Positions 46,807-57,254 are shown, counted from the first letter of the stretch. The stretch: DNA of 64,000 nucleotides from Desmodus rotundus (GCF_022682495.2 NC_071398.1:10298934-10362933), one strand, 5' to 3'. The notes: a model not told the origin generated them from the letters alone. Program-made: numbers and translations.

Positions 46807-49084
46807 TTGGAATTGATACAACTCTGAACACCTCCTCTTAATGCTTACAGGGTATTTGCAGGTTATTTGAGAGGAATTAATTTAATTAAAATATCTTATC
46901 ATTCTACCAAAAATTAAATATTCACTTCAGTTCGGCCACACAGATCAACAAGCACATCAAATATATTTGCTTTGGGCAGGAATGATATTAGCTCTCAGTA
47001 AAACACTAATAAGGTAAACTGAGCCTGAAATCATTGGCAGTCATATCTTTCTTTTGTTAGTAAAACTGTGAAGCACTTATTTTTTAAGAGGTGAAGTTGA
47101 CGATCTCAACTTTTCACTATCAAGGACTCCTTTATTAATCCCCTCACTGTAGTCACCACATTTGTGATTTTTATTTTTGCAATGTGTATGTTACTTTCCT
47201 AGTGCAGGTAATGCATGTATTTCAGTAATGAAGAAGAAGGCACAAAACCATGGCTTTAAAGCAGAAATTAACCCTGAATCCCAAGCTCTTACAAATATGT
47301 AAATGCGATGCTTTCCTTTTGATGTCAAGTTGCTTCTGGGAATTTTCTACCCCTGGGCAGTTCTCTCTCCAACTCAATTGTCTAACACATTTTCATACCC
47401 TCAGGTATGTCTTAACACGTTGTCTTCTAATTATGTCATTTCCACTAAAGTTCCAGTTTCTGGTTGCATTGGTTCAAATGCTTTCAGACTGATCCTTGAG
47501 AGGCACCGTCTGCCAATTCGATTACCATACTGTTTACTCAGATTTATCAGGTCATTAATAAAGCAAGAAAAGAAAAGCAACAAGCTTACATTGGTCCTGC
47601 AGTGTCCCCCCAGCATCCCTCAAGTCCAGACACAGCCATTTATCATTAGCCTGTATTTCTGTCCCAGGAGGCGACCTTGCTCTGTGGATAGGGCTGACAC
47701 CCAAGTGTCCCTCTATTTGTCTTATGAGTTAAGTCACGGGATAAACCGTATGGGACACTTCAGTTAATCCAGCAATCCTATGACTCTCTATGCACATGGT
47801 AAATGTTCCAGAACCTACCATAGGTACCAATCTCTAAACTCCCTGTGTCTAGAAACTGTGGATATTTGTAAACCTCCAGTAAATTTTTCAGTGACCAGTC
47901 TGGGGCTTGACACATAGCTGTATTTAATATCTAATTTGTTAAATTAATGCTACAAAAAAATTCCCTTTAAGGAGGAAGAGTTTAGTGGTAAGGTTAAGCT
48001 GTAGAAGCTGCCATGACAATAAATATTTGTTTAATGAGCAATCAATACTATAACCATCAAAGTGGCTGTGAGTGGAGTCCACATCTTCCTTGGAGAAATC
48101 ATGGCGGGTAGCTCACCATCTTGAATGGGGTTAAGCACCTAATCAGTCAAGTGATTAGTGGTAGGGATGGAGCGGACCTTTCTGCCTCCATGAATCCAGG
48201 GCTCGCTCTGCTGTGCCTCAGTTGTCATCTTGTTTCCATCTTACTAGTCGACAGCAAATGCTTGGTCATGCCCTTTTGTGCTGCTTGGCTTCTTTCCTAT
48301 TATAATCAGTATTTGGCTTGGGGATTAAACTGTTTGTGAAACGTGTATTTTTTAACTACCACTTCAAGTTATTCTGAGATTAACCAGCATGTGTACTTCC
48401 GATGCGTTGATGCCTCGCAATGTAGGGGACTTCTGTGGTGAGAGCATGTGTGTTTATCAATAAGTTCAGGTCACAGCTTCTGGCCTAGATCTAGCCTAGA
48501 TATACACCATGCTCTAAGGTTGACCATTTGTCCTCCAGCCTTGTAGTCTGTCCCCTGGTCACAAATCAAAACAGAAAATGTAGCTGACAAACAGTCAGAT
48601 TTTCACCTTTGCTTTTAAATTATTGACAATAAATAAGACTTAACATGTGACAAATTAGAATACAGAGGACTTCCATACAATGATGTAGAATTGAATGACA
48701 GCCACATCAATCAGAGACAACTTAAAGTCACAGGTGTATTCTACTTTACAGTGATTATATTACTCAGCATAGGTCATTTTTCAACAATCACAGCCTGGAT
48801 TTTAATTATTTGCTTAATAGGTGTCTCAGTGACGTAGACCTTCATGCTAAAGAACCCAAGATTATTACATTTGAAACTCACACTTAGGCAGAGATCAGAA
48901 TGTATATATAGTCTCTGATCCTAAATTTTGGAGATTCTGCAGTTTTAAGCACTTTCAAATCGATTCTAATAGTCACTACTGAGAGTTCACAATCAATTCA
49001 AATGTCCTTTAACTCTAAATCAGAATACTGGGACTAAGAGAGTAAGAGTGATGCATTCAAGGACAGATCCTGAGATGAAGGCAG
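46807..49084. other. Mainly single-copy non-coding DNA
   Basis: No gene or firm repeat recognised. The 154-codon frame at 47303-47767 overlaps another frame at 47250-47492, has no recognisable domain and is probably chance. 48400-49080 is AT-rich and unassigned. Confidence 0.45.
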
Positions 49085-49245
49085 AGATGAAACTAGACAT
49101 GTGGAACTTTTTAAAAAATGCCAAAGACAAGACCCAATAAGAGCAATTGAATCAGAATTTCCTAGGTGAGGGGAAGCCAGGACAATTCTATTTTTCAGAA
49201 TTTTTCTAGGTGATCCTAATTATCAGTGAGGATTGAAACTCACTG
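49085..49245 (+). repeat. MER20-like hAT-Charlie element, plus strand
   Basis: Blocks agagcaattgaatcagaatt, tttcctaggtgaggggaag, tctaggtgatcctaattatc and gattgaaactcactg follow the layout of MER20. Diverged; the left end is approximate. Confidence 0.55.
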
Positions 49246-49593
49246 AATAAGACTTAAATCAACTCATTCTTATTCCAGTGATCGCTGCACAATTAATATA
49301 CCCCTTTCACTCTAGCCACCTACGTGGTATTTTTGGTCACCGAACCCTACGAATAAAGAGATAGCCAGTAGGTCAGTATGTTTTACTAACTGGAAAATAT
49401 GCGCACTCCTCCCCTGGTATTTTGTGAGGTGATATCGATAAGACACAAATTAAAACTCAAATAACATTGTTAAATCCAGCAATGGAATCACTTCCCTTTC
49501 AATTGTTTTCATGTTTCTGATGATGTCAAGGATAAAGTACAGTTTAAGGTAATAGGATATTAAGTATCTTACTTGCCAATCTTTATTTGTATG
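49246..49593. other. Unassigned AT-rich DNA
   Basis: Nothing recognised. Confidence 0.5.
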
Positions 49594-49720
49594 AAGGCAA
49601 AAAGGAGAAGTAGGAGGAAACCAAGGAAAGAGAGAAAGATGGAAAGAAAGAAGGAAAGGAAGGAAGGATGAAAGAAAAAAGAAAGAAGTAAGAAGAAAGA
49701 GGAGGAGAGGAAAAAGGGGC
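49594..49720. repeat. GGAA/GAAA purine-rich tract
   Basis: About 125 bases of GGAAAG, GAAAGA and AAGGAAGG units with few pyrimidines. The antisense reading gives the low-complexity 90-codon frame at 49450-49722, which is not a gene. Confidence 0.9.
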
Positions 49721-50595
49721 AAACATCACGTTCAAAGAGTTAAGCTAAAGGAGGGTGTGTTTCTGTGTTATGCATTGTATTGATTTTCATAGTTACTCTC
49801 TGCTTATAGGCAGTAACATGGTAAGAATACAAATCCTCTTAAAATTAGTGTTAACAATGTACTTTGGGAAATGTATTTTAATGACCTCAATATTAATTGT
49901 CTTACACATTGCCAGGCTTAGAGACTTTTGAATAATCATAGCAAGAATAATAATGATTGTTGTTACGGCCATACTTGTTCATACAACCAGAGCCTTGGAC
50001 AGTTCATTCAAGGACTATCTTGTTTGTTACACCACGGACCATGTGCAAGACTCTTAAAGGGACTCTTCTTTTCCAGTGATTTTTGTGATAATGCCACCAT
50101 ATATCACTATTTTGGAAAACTCAGTAGAGGAATGAAAATATCAAACTAGGCATATGTTTTTATGAAAGTTTCAAAAAAGCGTGTTTATTTTGACGCATGT
50201 CTAAATTCGATGCCTAACAGCTGAATGAAATGTGAATCCGTTGTTTCTGTTGCAGAAGACAGACGTCCCATAAAACAGGCTATCAATCATCTCGGAAGCG
50301 CCTGTCTTTATTTCTCACCCGGTTCTGTGACCATCACGATCACTTTCAGCGGAAAGGCTTGGACACCAGTGAGTATGAGCCCAGGGGTCGCAGCCCACAT
50401 ACCTTCCACCTCTTGTGATGAGAATTCTTTCTCCTCTCCATGGCTCCTTTCCTACTAACGTGCATTTCTGAAGCGCTCCTCACGTGATTTTGATCGTTAG
50501 GCAGATGGGAAGTCTTGGTCTAGTCTAGACTCCCTCACCTATAAAAAGTTAGCCTCCCCGCCCCACTCACGCCGTACCTGAACCCTCCTGGCGTG
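49721..50595. other. Unassigned non-coding DNA
   Basis: No gene or repeat recognised. 50225-50590 is more GC-rich and CpG-containing than its surroundings, with a 77-codon frame lacking motifs. Confidence 0.45.
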
Positions 50596-50599
50596 CCCC

Positions 50600-50870
50600 G
50601 CCAGGTCTCCTGCACGGAGTTTCCGAGCCCCCTGTCTCCTTTCACTTTCCTTGGATTGATAAAAGTGATAATAAATCGCAACGTAGCCAATGCCTGGATT
50701 TCTACCGAAGTACTTAGATTACTCTTTTCACTGAATTTTAAGATCCTTGGGGACAAGAAGCATGTTTGGGGACCCCCTTCGCTTTCCTAAAACAGTGTGT
50801 GATTATACCATAGACACCCAATCAATGTTTTTTCAATGACCCAATAATTCACCCAATAATGAATTCTACA
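50600..50870 (+). repeat. L2 LINE 3' end, plus strand
   Basis: gaattttaagatccttgggg, gacaagaagcatgtttgggg, then aaaacagtgtgtgattatac and cccaatcaatgttttttcaa followed by a decayed tgaatgaatg-type end follow the L2 3' terminus. Diverged. Confidence 0.6.
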
Positions 50871-51865
50871 GAGACTGTGAAAATAAAAGTACATGATATC
50901 AGAAAGTGCTTTGGACTTTCTAAAATGGCAGAAGAACGCAAGAGTAAGGTGACGCTTGACGGGAATAGTTGCTACTCGGAGCCTTCCAGACATCAGAGGG
51001 AGCCATGGGTGGGGGAGGGTCAAGTGCTGGCAGATACTGGAATATGAGTATTAAAGAAAGATGGATGAGTGTGTGAAATCTCACAATTTTTAAATGTTGA
51101 CAAAACACAACTATTCCTGTTTGTTTTGTTTTTAATATTATGAGGCCAGCAAGGTGTTATGGCCAAGCCAGAGCAAAAAGAGTTGGATTTAGTCCCAAAA
51201 CCACAGTGTGAGACCGTAACACTGTTGAGTGGAGCAGACCTGGCCTGTTTTTTTACTTTTTAATTTAATTTTTTTGCCCTAGCCTGAGAGGAAGTAGGCC
51301 TCCTTTGGAAATCCCATCCTAGGATGTGGCCTGTGTAGGGCCACCTTTCAGCCCACGAACAGGGTGGTGACATTTCCCTCCAGCGCCTAGTGTGGCTAGC
51401 AGCAGAGATTTCCTTTACAATTGCTTTTCTAATAATAAAAATCAATGTAGTCAAGTTGAGTAAGCCTTTTGGACAATGTTCTTTTAATGTAATATAAAAG
51501 GCTTAACTAAGTAATCAGGTCATGGAAAAGAGCCTATTTATTGTGAATAGTAAGCATTCAGTGGAAATACTTTCCAACAAAAAGATGCAATTTCTATTTT
51601 AAATTGTATTGTTTGGTTTCCTCTTTTCTTTACAGACACAAAGTGCAGACATTCTGTGATTTCTTTGAAAGCATTCGGCAGACAGTGAGACAGGGGCCAA
51701 GTTATTTTTAGTACGGACTAACACCAATTCTAGTGCACTTCACCTCGAGCATAATTACCAATTCATTTGTTTTCAGGAGAGGGGGCGGAATTTCAGTCGG
51801 GGCCTGCATATTATTCTGAGCAGACATGCCAGTGAAAGGTCATGGAACAATTATTAAGAAGTATT
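50871..51865. other. Unassigned non-coding DNA
   Basis: 51150-51200 (ggttatggccaagccagagc-like) may be a MIR head, not callable. The rest has no recognised features. Confidence 0.45.
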
Positions 51866-51869
51866 ATTT

Positions 51870-52060
51870 CCTATGTGCTTAGTACTTTTGATTTTTAACC
51901 AACAAGTGAAACAGGAAAAGTAATCCCTTGTTTCAGGTGTAAAAATAAAGGCTCAGGGAGATTAAATAACTTGCCTACTAGTTATAAAACTGGTAGAACA
52001 GCAAACTAGTTACAAGCAGAACAGTAAAACTAGTTACAGCAAACTAGTAATAAAGCTAGA
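51870..52060 (-). repeat. MIR SINE, minus strand, with locally repeated AAACTAGT motif
   Basis: Reverse-complement MIR core (gtgtaaaaataaaggctcag, then ggagattaaataacttgcct) runs into a patch at 51977-52060. There the words aactagtta and agaacagcaaa/agaacagtaaa recur about every 20-35 bases, probably expanded by slippage. Confidence 0.6.
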
Positions 52061-52064
52061 ACTG

Positions 52065-52735
52065 CAACCCCTTCCCTTCTCTCGTTGTATTCTTCCTACT
52101 TTCCTAAACGACATAATTACATCTGTGCATCTTGAAGAGGGTGGAAGACCCCAGGGTTCACAAATAGAGAAGTAGGTACATGGCTGATTTAGTATCAGAA
52201 AACTTGTCACAAGAAAAAACAAACAAAAAGTAAAAAACAACAAATGACACCACCAACAAAACACCTTATACAAAATACAGACATCACAAAGTCCGTGAAA
52301 AAAAGAATATAATATTTATATCAAATAACTGGCACACTTCTCCACAACCTTTTCTTCCTACCAGTTTTACTACATACTTTTTGCCTCTTTTTGGCTATAA
52401 TTGTTGTGGGGTGATTTTCATTTGAGAGACCAGAAAAGTTAAATTAGTCTTTCCTGAACAATGGTTAAAAATTTTTGTTAAGTCATTGATAATGTAGAAA
52501 GTTCATGCTTTACAACTGTTATCGATAACGTCATGTAAGTATTTAGGATTGTTGTCAAATATGGGGGAAACTATGTCAGTTGTTTTTATATATGAGCTTT
52601 AAATGTTCAGGGCATTTCTCATTTCCCCTGTGTAATAATAATCTTAAATATTTTTTTAAATTGAAAATGCATGGTTCCTATGGAAATCTATAGGTTGTGT
52701 TACTAGTCTACTTTTGATATGAAAGAACTTACTTT
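52065..52735. other. Unassigned AT-rich DNA
   Basis: No gene or repeat recognised. Confidence 0.45.
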
Positions 52736-52749
52736 TTGACTAGATACTA

Positions 52750-53088
52750 ATGAAATCTGAATCTTTTGCCTTCCATTGGGCATATCCGATGGTTGAAAAT
52801 GTTTCCACAGAATATTCTCCAGCAAAATCTTTCGTCTTTGCTCTCTTCCATTATCCACACGAGTGTGCCACCTGGCATGTTTATGGAGTGATAGGACCTC
52901 CAAATTTCCACTTTCCTGCCACAACCCTGGCTGAGTTAGCACAGCAGAGAGAAAGAGAACTTCCAGAAGTTACTCTAATACCATCACGGCCAGCAATAAT
53001 TACACCAGACAAAGAAGCAATTGAAAATTACATAAATATAGACAATTATACCCCAACTCAAAGTATTCCCAATTCAATTTCCCCTTAA
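52750..53088 (+). CDS. Unidentified 112-codon open frame, possible terminal exon
   Basis: I do not recognise the product. The frame begins after an in-frame TAG at 52741 and ends in TAA at 53086-53088. The predicted peptide has balanced composition: an aromatic-rich first half (SFVFALFHYPHECATWHVYG), a charged middle (AELAQQRERELPEVTLIPSRPA) and an acidic/Asn-rich end (DKEAIENYINIDNYTPTQS). It has no signal peptide or clear membrane segment. A pyrimidine-rich run ending in gactag at 52738-52743 could act as a splice acceptor, giving a 3' terminal exon; a variant poly-A signal attaaa lies at about 53239. I see no transposon signature. It could equally be an old processed pseudogene or a chance frame, since several frames of this size occur by chance in 64 kb. 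Confidence 0.2.
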   Translation: MKSESFAFHWAYPMVENVSTEYSPAKSFVFALFHYPHECATWHVYGVIGPPNFHFPATTLAELAQQRERELPEVTLIPSRPAIITPDKEAIENYINIDNYTPTQSIPNSISP

Positions 53089-53653
53089 CTAGATTCCCAC
53101 TGCAAATGCTCATAATATACCATCATATTATGTTCAGAAACATACCATCAAAATAATCCACTAATAAGGCTGAGGAGAAATGTGTGTAGATACAAGGTTT
53201 TGGAGTCTAGTTTAAGGTGAATCTTTCAATGTGTGGTTTGATTAAAATTGAATAGGGATCATTATATAGTAGTTTAGGATTGGTGGGCAGAGCAAGATGG
53301 GATATTTGAAACCAAATTCAAAGAATCTTTGCAAGTGACTATCTCCTCAACTGAACAGTTTGATGTTCACTTAAATAGTGGGGGATGAACTTGAAACTAA
53401 CAACAGGGTAATTTATAACTTTTACCTTCCTGGGAAAGACTTTCCTAGAAGAGAAAAATCCATGGTGACTGAGGAGTAAAGTTGTGTTTGTGCAGATGTC
53501 CAAATAGTAAAGTTATGGTCATGTAAGTAGTTAGCCGGGTCAGTGTCGATGGTTTGGGTTCTTACTCCAAATACCTTTCCATGGCCTCTCCAATAACACC
53601 TGTGTTAAGGAAGTCAAACTGGAAAGGCGGAATACTCTTAACGTTTGTGATTT
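53089..53653. other. Unassigned non-coding DNA
   Basis: AT-rich; nothing recognised apart from the possible polyadenylation word mentioned for the upstream frame. It directly precedes the HAL1 target-site duplication. Confidence 0.45.
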
Positions 53654-54042
53654 CAATTGTTGACTTTTTTTTTATTATTTTTAATATATTTATTGATTAT
53701 GCTATTACAGTTGTCCCATTTCCCCCCCCACTCCACTCCATCCTGCCCACCCCCCTCCCTCCCACATTTCCCCCCTATAGTTCATGTCCATAGGTCAAAC
53801 TTATAAGTTCTTTGGCTTCTACATTTCCTACACTATTTTTACCCTCCCCCTGTCTATTTTCCACCTATCATCTATGCTACTTATTCTCCCCTTTCCCCCC
53901 TCTCCCCCTCCCACTCCCTTAATGACAACCCTCATGTTCTAGTTGTTTGCCTAGTTTGCTCTCGTTTTTGTTTTATGTGTGGCCGTTAATAACTGTGAGT
54001 TTGCTGTCATTTTTACTGTTCCAATTTTTGATCTTCTTTTTC

Positions 54043-54741
54043 TTAGGTAACTCCCTTTAACATTTCATATAATAAGGGCTTGGTGATGATGAGCTTCTTT
54101 AACTTGACCTTATCTGAGAAGCACTTTATCTTCCCTTCCATTCTAAGTGATAGCTTTGCTGGATACAGTAATCTTGGATGTAGGTCCTTGCGTTTAATCT
54201 TGGGTAATGTAATTATGATGTGCCTTGGTGTGTTCCTCCTTGGGTCCAGCTTCTTTGGGACTCTCTGAGCTTCCTGGACTTCCCGGAAGTCTATTTCCTT
54301 TGCCATATTAGGGAAGTTCTCCTTCATTATTTGTTCAAATAAGTTTTCAATTTTTTGTTCTTCCTCTTCTCCTTCTGGCACCCCTATAATTCGGATGTGG
54401 GAACGTTTCAAGGCGTCCGGGAGGTTCCTAAGCCTCTCCTCATTTTTCCAAGTTCTTGTTTCTTCATTCTTTTCTGTTTGGATGTTTGTTTCTTCCTTCT
54501 GGTCCACACCATTGATCTGAGTCCCAGTTTCCTTCTCATCACTATTGGTTCCCTGTACATTTTCCTTTGTTTCTCTTAGCATAGGCTTCATTTTTTCATC
54601 TGTTTTTCGAATAGATTCAACCAAGTCTGTGAGCATATTGATAACCAGTGCTTTGAACTGTGCATCGGATAGGTTGGCTATCTCTTTGTCGCTTAGTTGT
54701 ATTTTTTCTGGAGCTTTGAAGTGTTCTGTCATTTGGGCCAT
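54043..54741 (-). CDS. HAL1 ORF1 protein (LINE-1 ORF1p-like, internally deleted)
   Basis: A 232-codon open frame begins MAQMTEHFKAPEKIQLSDKE. Residues 20-110 are charged and helix-prone, in place of the long coiled coil of L1 ORF1p. Residues 116-125 are IRIIGVPEGE, the conserved start of the RNA-recognition domain, followed by a glutamate run and ENLFEQIMKENFP. PRHIIITLPKIK (172-183) is the end of that domain. It is joined directly to LLYPAKLSLRMEGKIK (191-206) and KLIITKPLLYEMLKG (216-230), the C-terminal domain end. The roughly 50 codons between, present as KERILKAAREKQ... in the 26.5-kb copy, are missing in frame. ORF1 proteins are RNA-binding chaperones of LINE particles; loss of half the C-terminal domain probably impairs RNA binding. 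The start follows an A18 run. Confidence 0.8.
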   Translation of the reverse strand: MAQMTEHFKAPEKIQLSDKEIANLSDAQFKALVINMLTDLVESIRKTDEKMKPMLRETKENVQGTNSDEKETGTQINGVDQKEETNIQTEKNEETRTWKNEERLRNLPDALKRSHIRIIGVPEGEEEEQKIENLFEQIMKENFPNMAKEIDFREVQEAQRVPKKLDPRRNTPRHIIITLPKIKRKDLHPRLLYPAKLSLRMEGKIKCFSDKVKLKKLIITKPLLYEMLKGVT

Positions 54742-54759
54742 TTTTTTTTTTTTTTTTTG

Positions 54760-55505
54760 GTCTTGATGCGTCTGTTACTTTAAGGGGCGGAGCCTTAGGT
54801 GTTCACCAGGGCAGGGTAACGCTGGTGGCTGAGCTGTGAGCTGTGACGCTGTACCAGGGGGAGGGGCCGAGTGAGAGCAATGGCGCCCGCCTCACTCTCC
54901 TCCGGATTTCAATCCTTCACTCCGCTACCCACAATCAAACTGGGCCCCTCTGGTGCTGGTTCCCGAGTAAGTGGGCCTGTGCACACGCTAGGCCCCTGTG
55001 GGTCTCTCCAACAACCTCTTCTGTGAGGCTGGGAGTCTCTCCTGCTGCCGCCCCAACCCCCAAGGGCGCTTTCAATCAGAGGTTTGAGGCTTTATTTCCC
55101 GGAGCTGGAGCCCTGGGTTGCACAGTCTGCTTTGTTGCCCGCCGTTCGTCAGGTTTATCTGTGGGCGAATTTGGTGCCGCGGGGTGCTACCCGCCGCTCT
55201 GCCTGCCCCACTCTCCGCCACTCTGAGTCCGGCCCTCTCGGTTTATCTGCGCAGATGTGGGGCCGCAGGGTCTGCTAGTGCTCGGACTGCCTGCGCCATT
55301 TGTCCCACACTCCGCCAGTCTCAGTCCCGCCACAGCCACGCGAGTCCTCTCCACCCCGGTGCCGTCTCCGCCCCTCCTACCAGTCTGGATGAATGGTTAT
55401 TTTCTATTTTCTTGGTGTTGGTCCCCCTTGCTGTTCGATTCTCTGTCAGTTCTGGTTGTGCGAGGAGGCGCAGTGTGTCTACCTACGCCGCCATCTTGGT
55501 TCTCC
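54760..55505 (-). promoter_or_regulatory. GC/CpG-rich HAL1 5' UTR with probable internal promoter
   Basis: This is the only strongly CpG-rich segment in the window, with many CG dinucleotides between 54880 and 55400. It begins on the minus strand with the YY1-type AAGATGGCG box that positions L1 initiation. By analogy with L1 5' UTRs it is likely an internal Pol II promoter. Frames of 64-134 codons on + here (54843-55577) are GC-rich shadows. Confidence 0.6.
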
Positions 55506-55520
55506 CAATTGTTGACTTTT

Positions 55521-56083
55521 AATGTTTCACAGAAAGATGCGGTCACGAGAACATGTTGTTCAAGGGTGAACAAATAAAAAAAATGCTGAGGCTGAAACTT
55601 CTTTAGCTTCATAGCAAATCCTCCTCTTAGGGAGGAAATCCCTGGACCACTGCATCACCCCTCCCTTCCTCCTGATTAAATATTAAGGTTTGGCCCTAGT
55701 CTAATGCAGGTAGATGGAGGAACAACTTGAGCAAGTTCACACTAACCCAGGTGAAAGACCCTAGGGGAACCTCCGTTCTGAATTCTGTGGTGCTAACACA
55801 GAGCATCACTCCAGGCTCTCTTTCTTCTCCTTCTTTCCCTGCCCCCGCCCACCCCTTTAATGGGCATATTATTTTTCTGGTAACGTGAGCACTTCAGCAA
55901 TCAATGCCATTTAGCATGCTGAATGGACATGAGTAATTCCATTACTTATTAATGATGAAAAATTGCTACCGTGAAACATGTTTTCCAGCATATTTTCTGA
56001 TTGTTTGTTGAAAGATTTATTTGACTACTAGAGCACCTTATCTATTTTCTCTGCAGTGAGAGGAGGGGGATGATATTACATAT
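55521..56083. other. Unassigned non-coding DNA
   Basis: Nothing recognised. Confidence 0.5.
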
Positions 56084-56084
56084 G

Positions 56085-56200
56085 TAAAATACATTTAGTA
56101 TATACATGCACATGCATTTATATGTTTGATATGTATATAAAATATATATGTATATGCATATATATACACATATACATAAACATAAATTTATATATATTCC
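56085..56200. repeat. AT/ATAC-rich simple repeat
   Basis: Alternating TATATA, CATATG and TACACATA words dominate. It is low complexity and may form cruciform or unwound DNA. Confidence 0.85.
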
Positions 56201-56279
56201 TGTCCTTTTAGTTTTATGATCTTTACTTAATAAATACCTCCTGAGCTCAAGTCGTTAACAAATATGAATAACTCTCAGT

Positions 56280-56440
56280 GCCGTGCAGTGTGCTAAATCA
56301 TTTGATGTACATTTACTTCATTCAATTTGATATTCACACATTCTTATAGCATTCTCATTATTTTTACATTTTATAACTGAAGACATCACAGTTCCAAGAG
56401 TTTAACTAATTTGCCCAATGTGGAAATAGGACTCAAAAGA
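56280..56440 (-). repeat. MIR SINE, minus strand
   Basis: gccgtgcagtgtgctaaatc, ttacttcattcaatttgata, ttttacattttataactgaa and gtttaactaatttgcccaat follow the reverse complement of MIR. Confidence 0.65.
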
Positions 56441-57250
56441 TCTGATTTCAAACCTTAAGTCTAAATACATTGCCTTTCCTAACATGCTATGACTTCCTCG
56501 AAAAAAAAACTTTTGATATATTTTGTAAAATTAAAAATGAAGGTCGAGTGGTGTTATGATTTATTTATTAATTTAGTTGTTGGAAATTACAATCACTTTT
56601 AATCTCTGATCAGAAATAATAAGCAAATTTGTATTAAAAAGACTAGTCACCTGGAAAGCTTTAAGTCACCCAGCTCACTGGTCTCACTTCATCCTGCAAG
56701 ATTGGAGTAAAACCGGCTTAAATCTTCATCTGTCTTGGAGCTGTAATACCTCCAGTATTTTCAGAGAGCTAGTATTTTACTTTGTCACCTTCTTCTACCA
56801 TTTCCATTTTTTCCTAAATCCTTCAGTTCAGTCAGGCCTTAACCCATGTTGCCCCTTTTGAGCCTACTGGTGACTTCTGAAATGAGCAAGTTAAAACTTT
56901 TCATGTTTTTATAAAGAGTTACTGCACTTATTGGTGTACAATTCAATGTTGGCTACAATTTTAATAAATACCTTTGATGGTATGTGTGATATATGGTGTG
57001 TGTGCACATGTGTGCATGCTTGCACACAGATTGGGGTAGTGTGTGGTGAGTGAGGGTTACCGTTTGGCACTGCAGAGAGTGTTAAACAATTAGGCAATTC
57101 TCTTCAACATTTATTCGGCTCTTCTGGCTACCCTATCTCTCAACGTTAACTCATCAGCCATGCTAGGAACCTGCCGCCAATCTCCTGACTTTTGTTATAA
57201 TATTGGAAAATTTTATGTCCTTATCTTTCATATTAAGACACGATGGGGCA
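56441..57250. other. Unassigned AT-rich DNA
   Basis: A degenerate TGTG-rich patch lies at 56983-57045. No gene recognised. Confidence 0.45.
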
Positions 57251-57254
57251 TAGA

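Larger units (their letters stand above)
53654..55520 (-). mobile_element. Near full-length HAL1 (ORF1-only LINE) with 15-bp target-site duplication
   Basis: The element occupies about 53669-55505 on the minus strand and is flanked by exact caattgttgactttt copies at 53654-53668 and 55506-55520. Reading 5' to 3': a start with GAACCAAGATGGCGGCGTAG (YY1-type AAGATGGCG, as at L1 starts), a CpG-rich 5' UTR of about 760 bp, an A18 run directly before the start codon, ORF1 (54741-54043), then a 3' UTR with G-rich stretches and the end tgtaatagcataatcaataa plus an A-rich tail. There is no ORF2. Retained CpGs, exact duplications and an open ORF1 suggest a relatively young insertion. Retrotransposition would need L1 reverse transcriptase in trans. 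Confidence 0.9.

Noticed and set aside
47303..47767. 154-codon plus-strand open frame
   Set aside because: It overlaps another long frame in a different phase, has no recognisable domain, no splice or start context, and mixed hydrophobic composition typical of chance frames.
49450..49722. 90-codon leucine/phenylalanine/serine-rich minus frame resembling a membrane protein
   Set aside because: The hydrophobic text is the translation of the complement of a GGAA/GAAA purine tract.
54080..54766. Three plus-strand frames of 62-74 codons
   Set aside because: All are antisense shadows of HAL1 ORF1.
55118..55522. 134-codon plus-strand frame in CpG-rich DNA, resembling a first exon
   Set aside because: It lies antisense within the HAL1 5' UTR; the open frame reflects high GC content.
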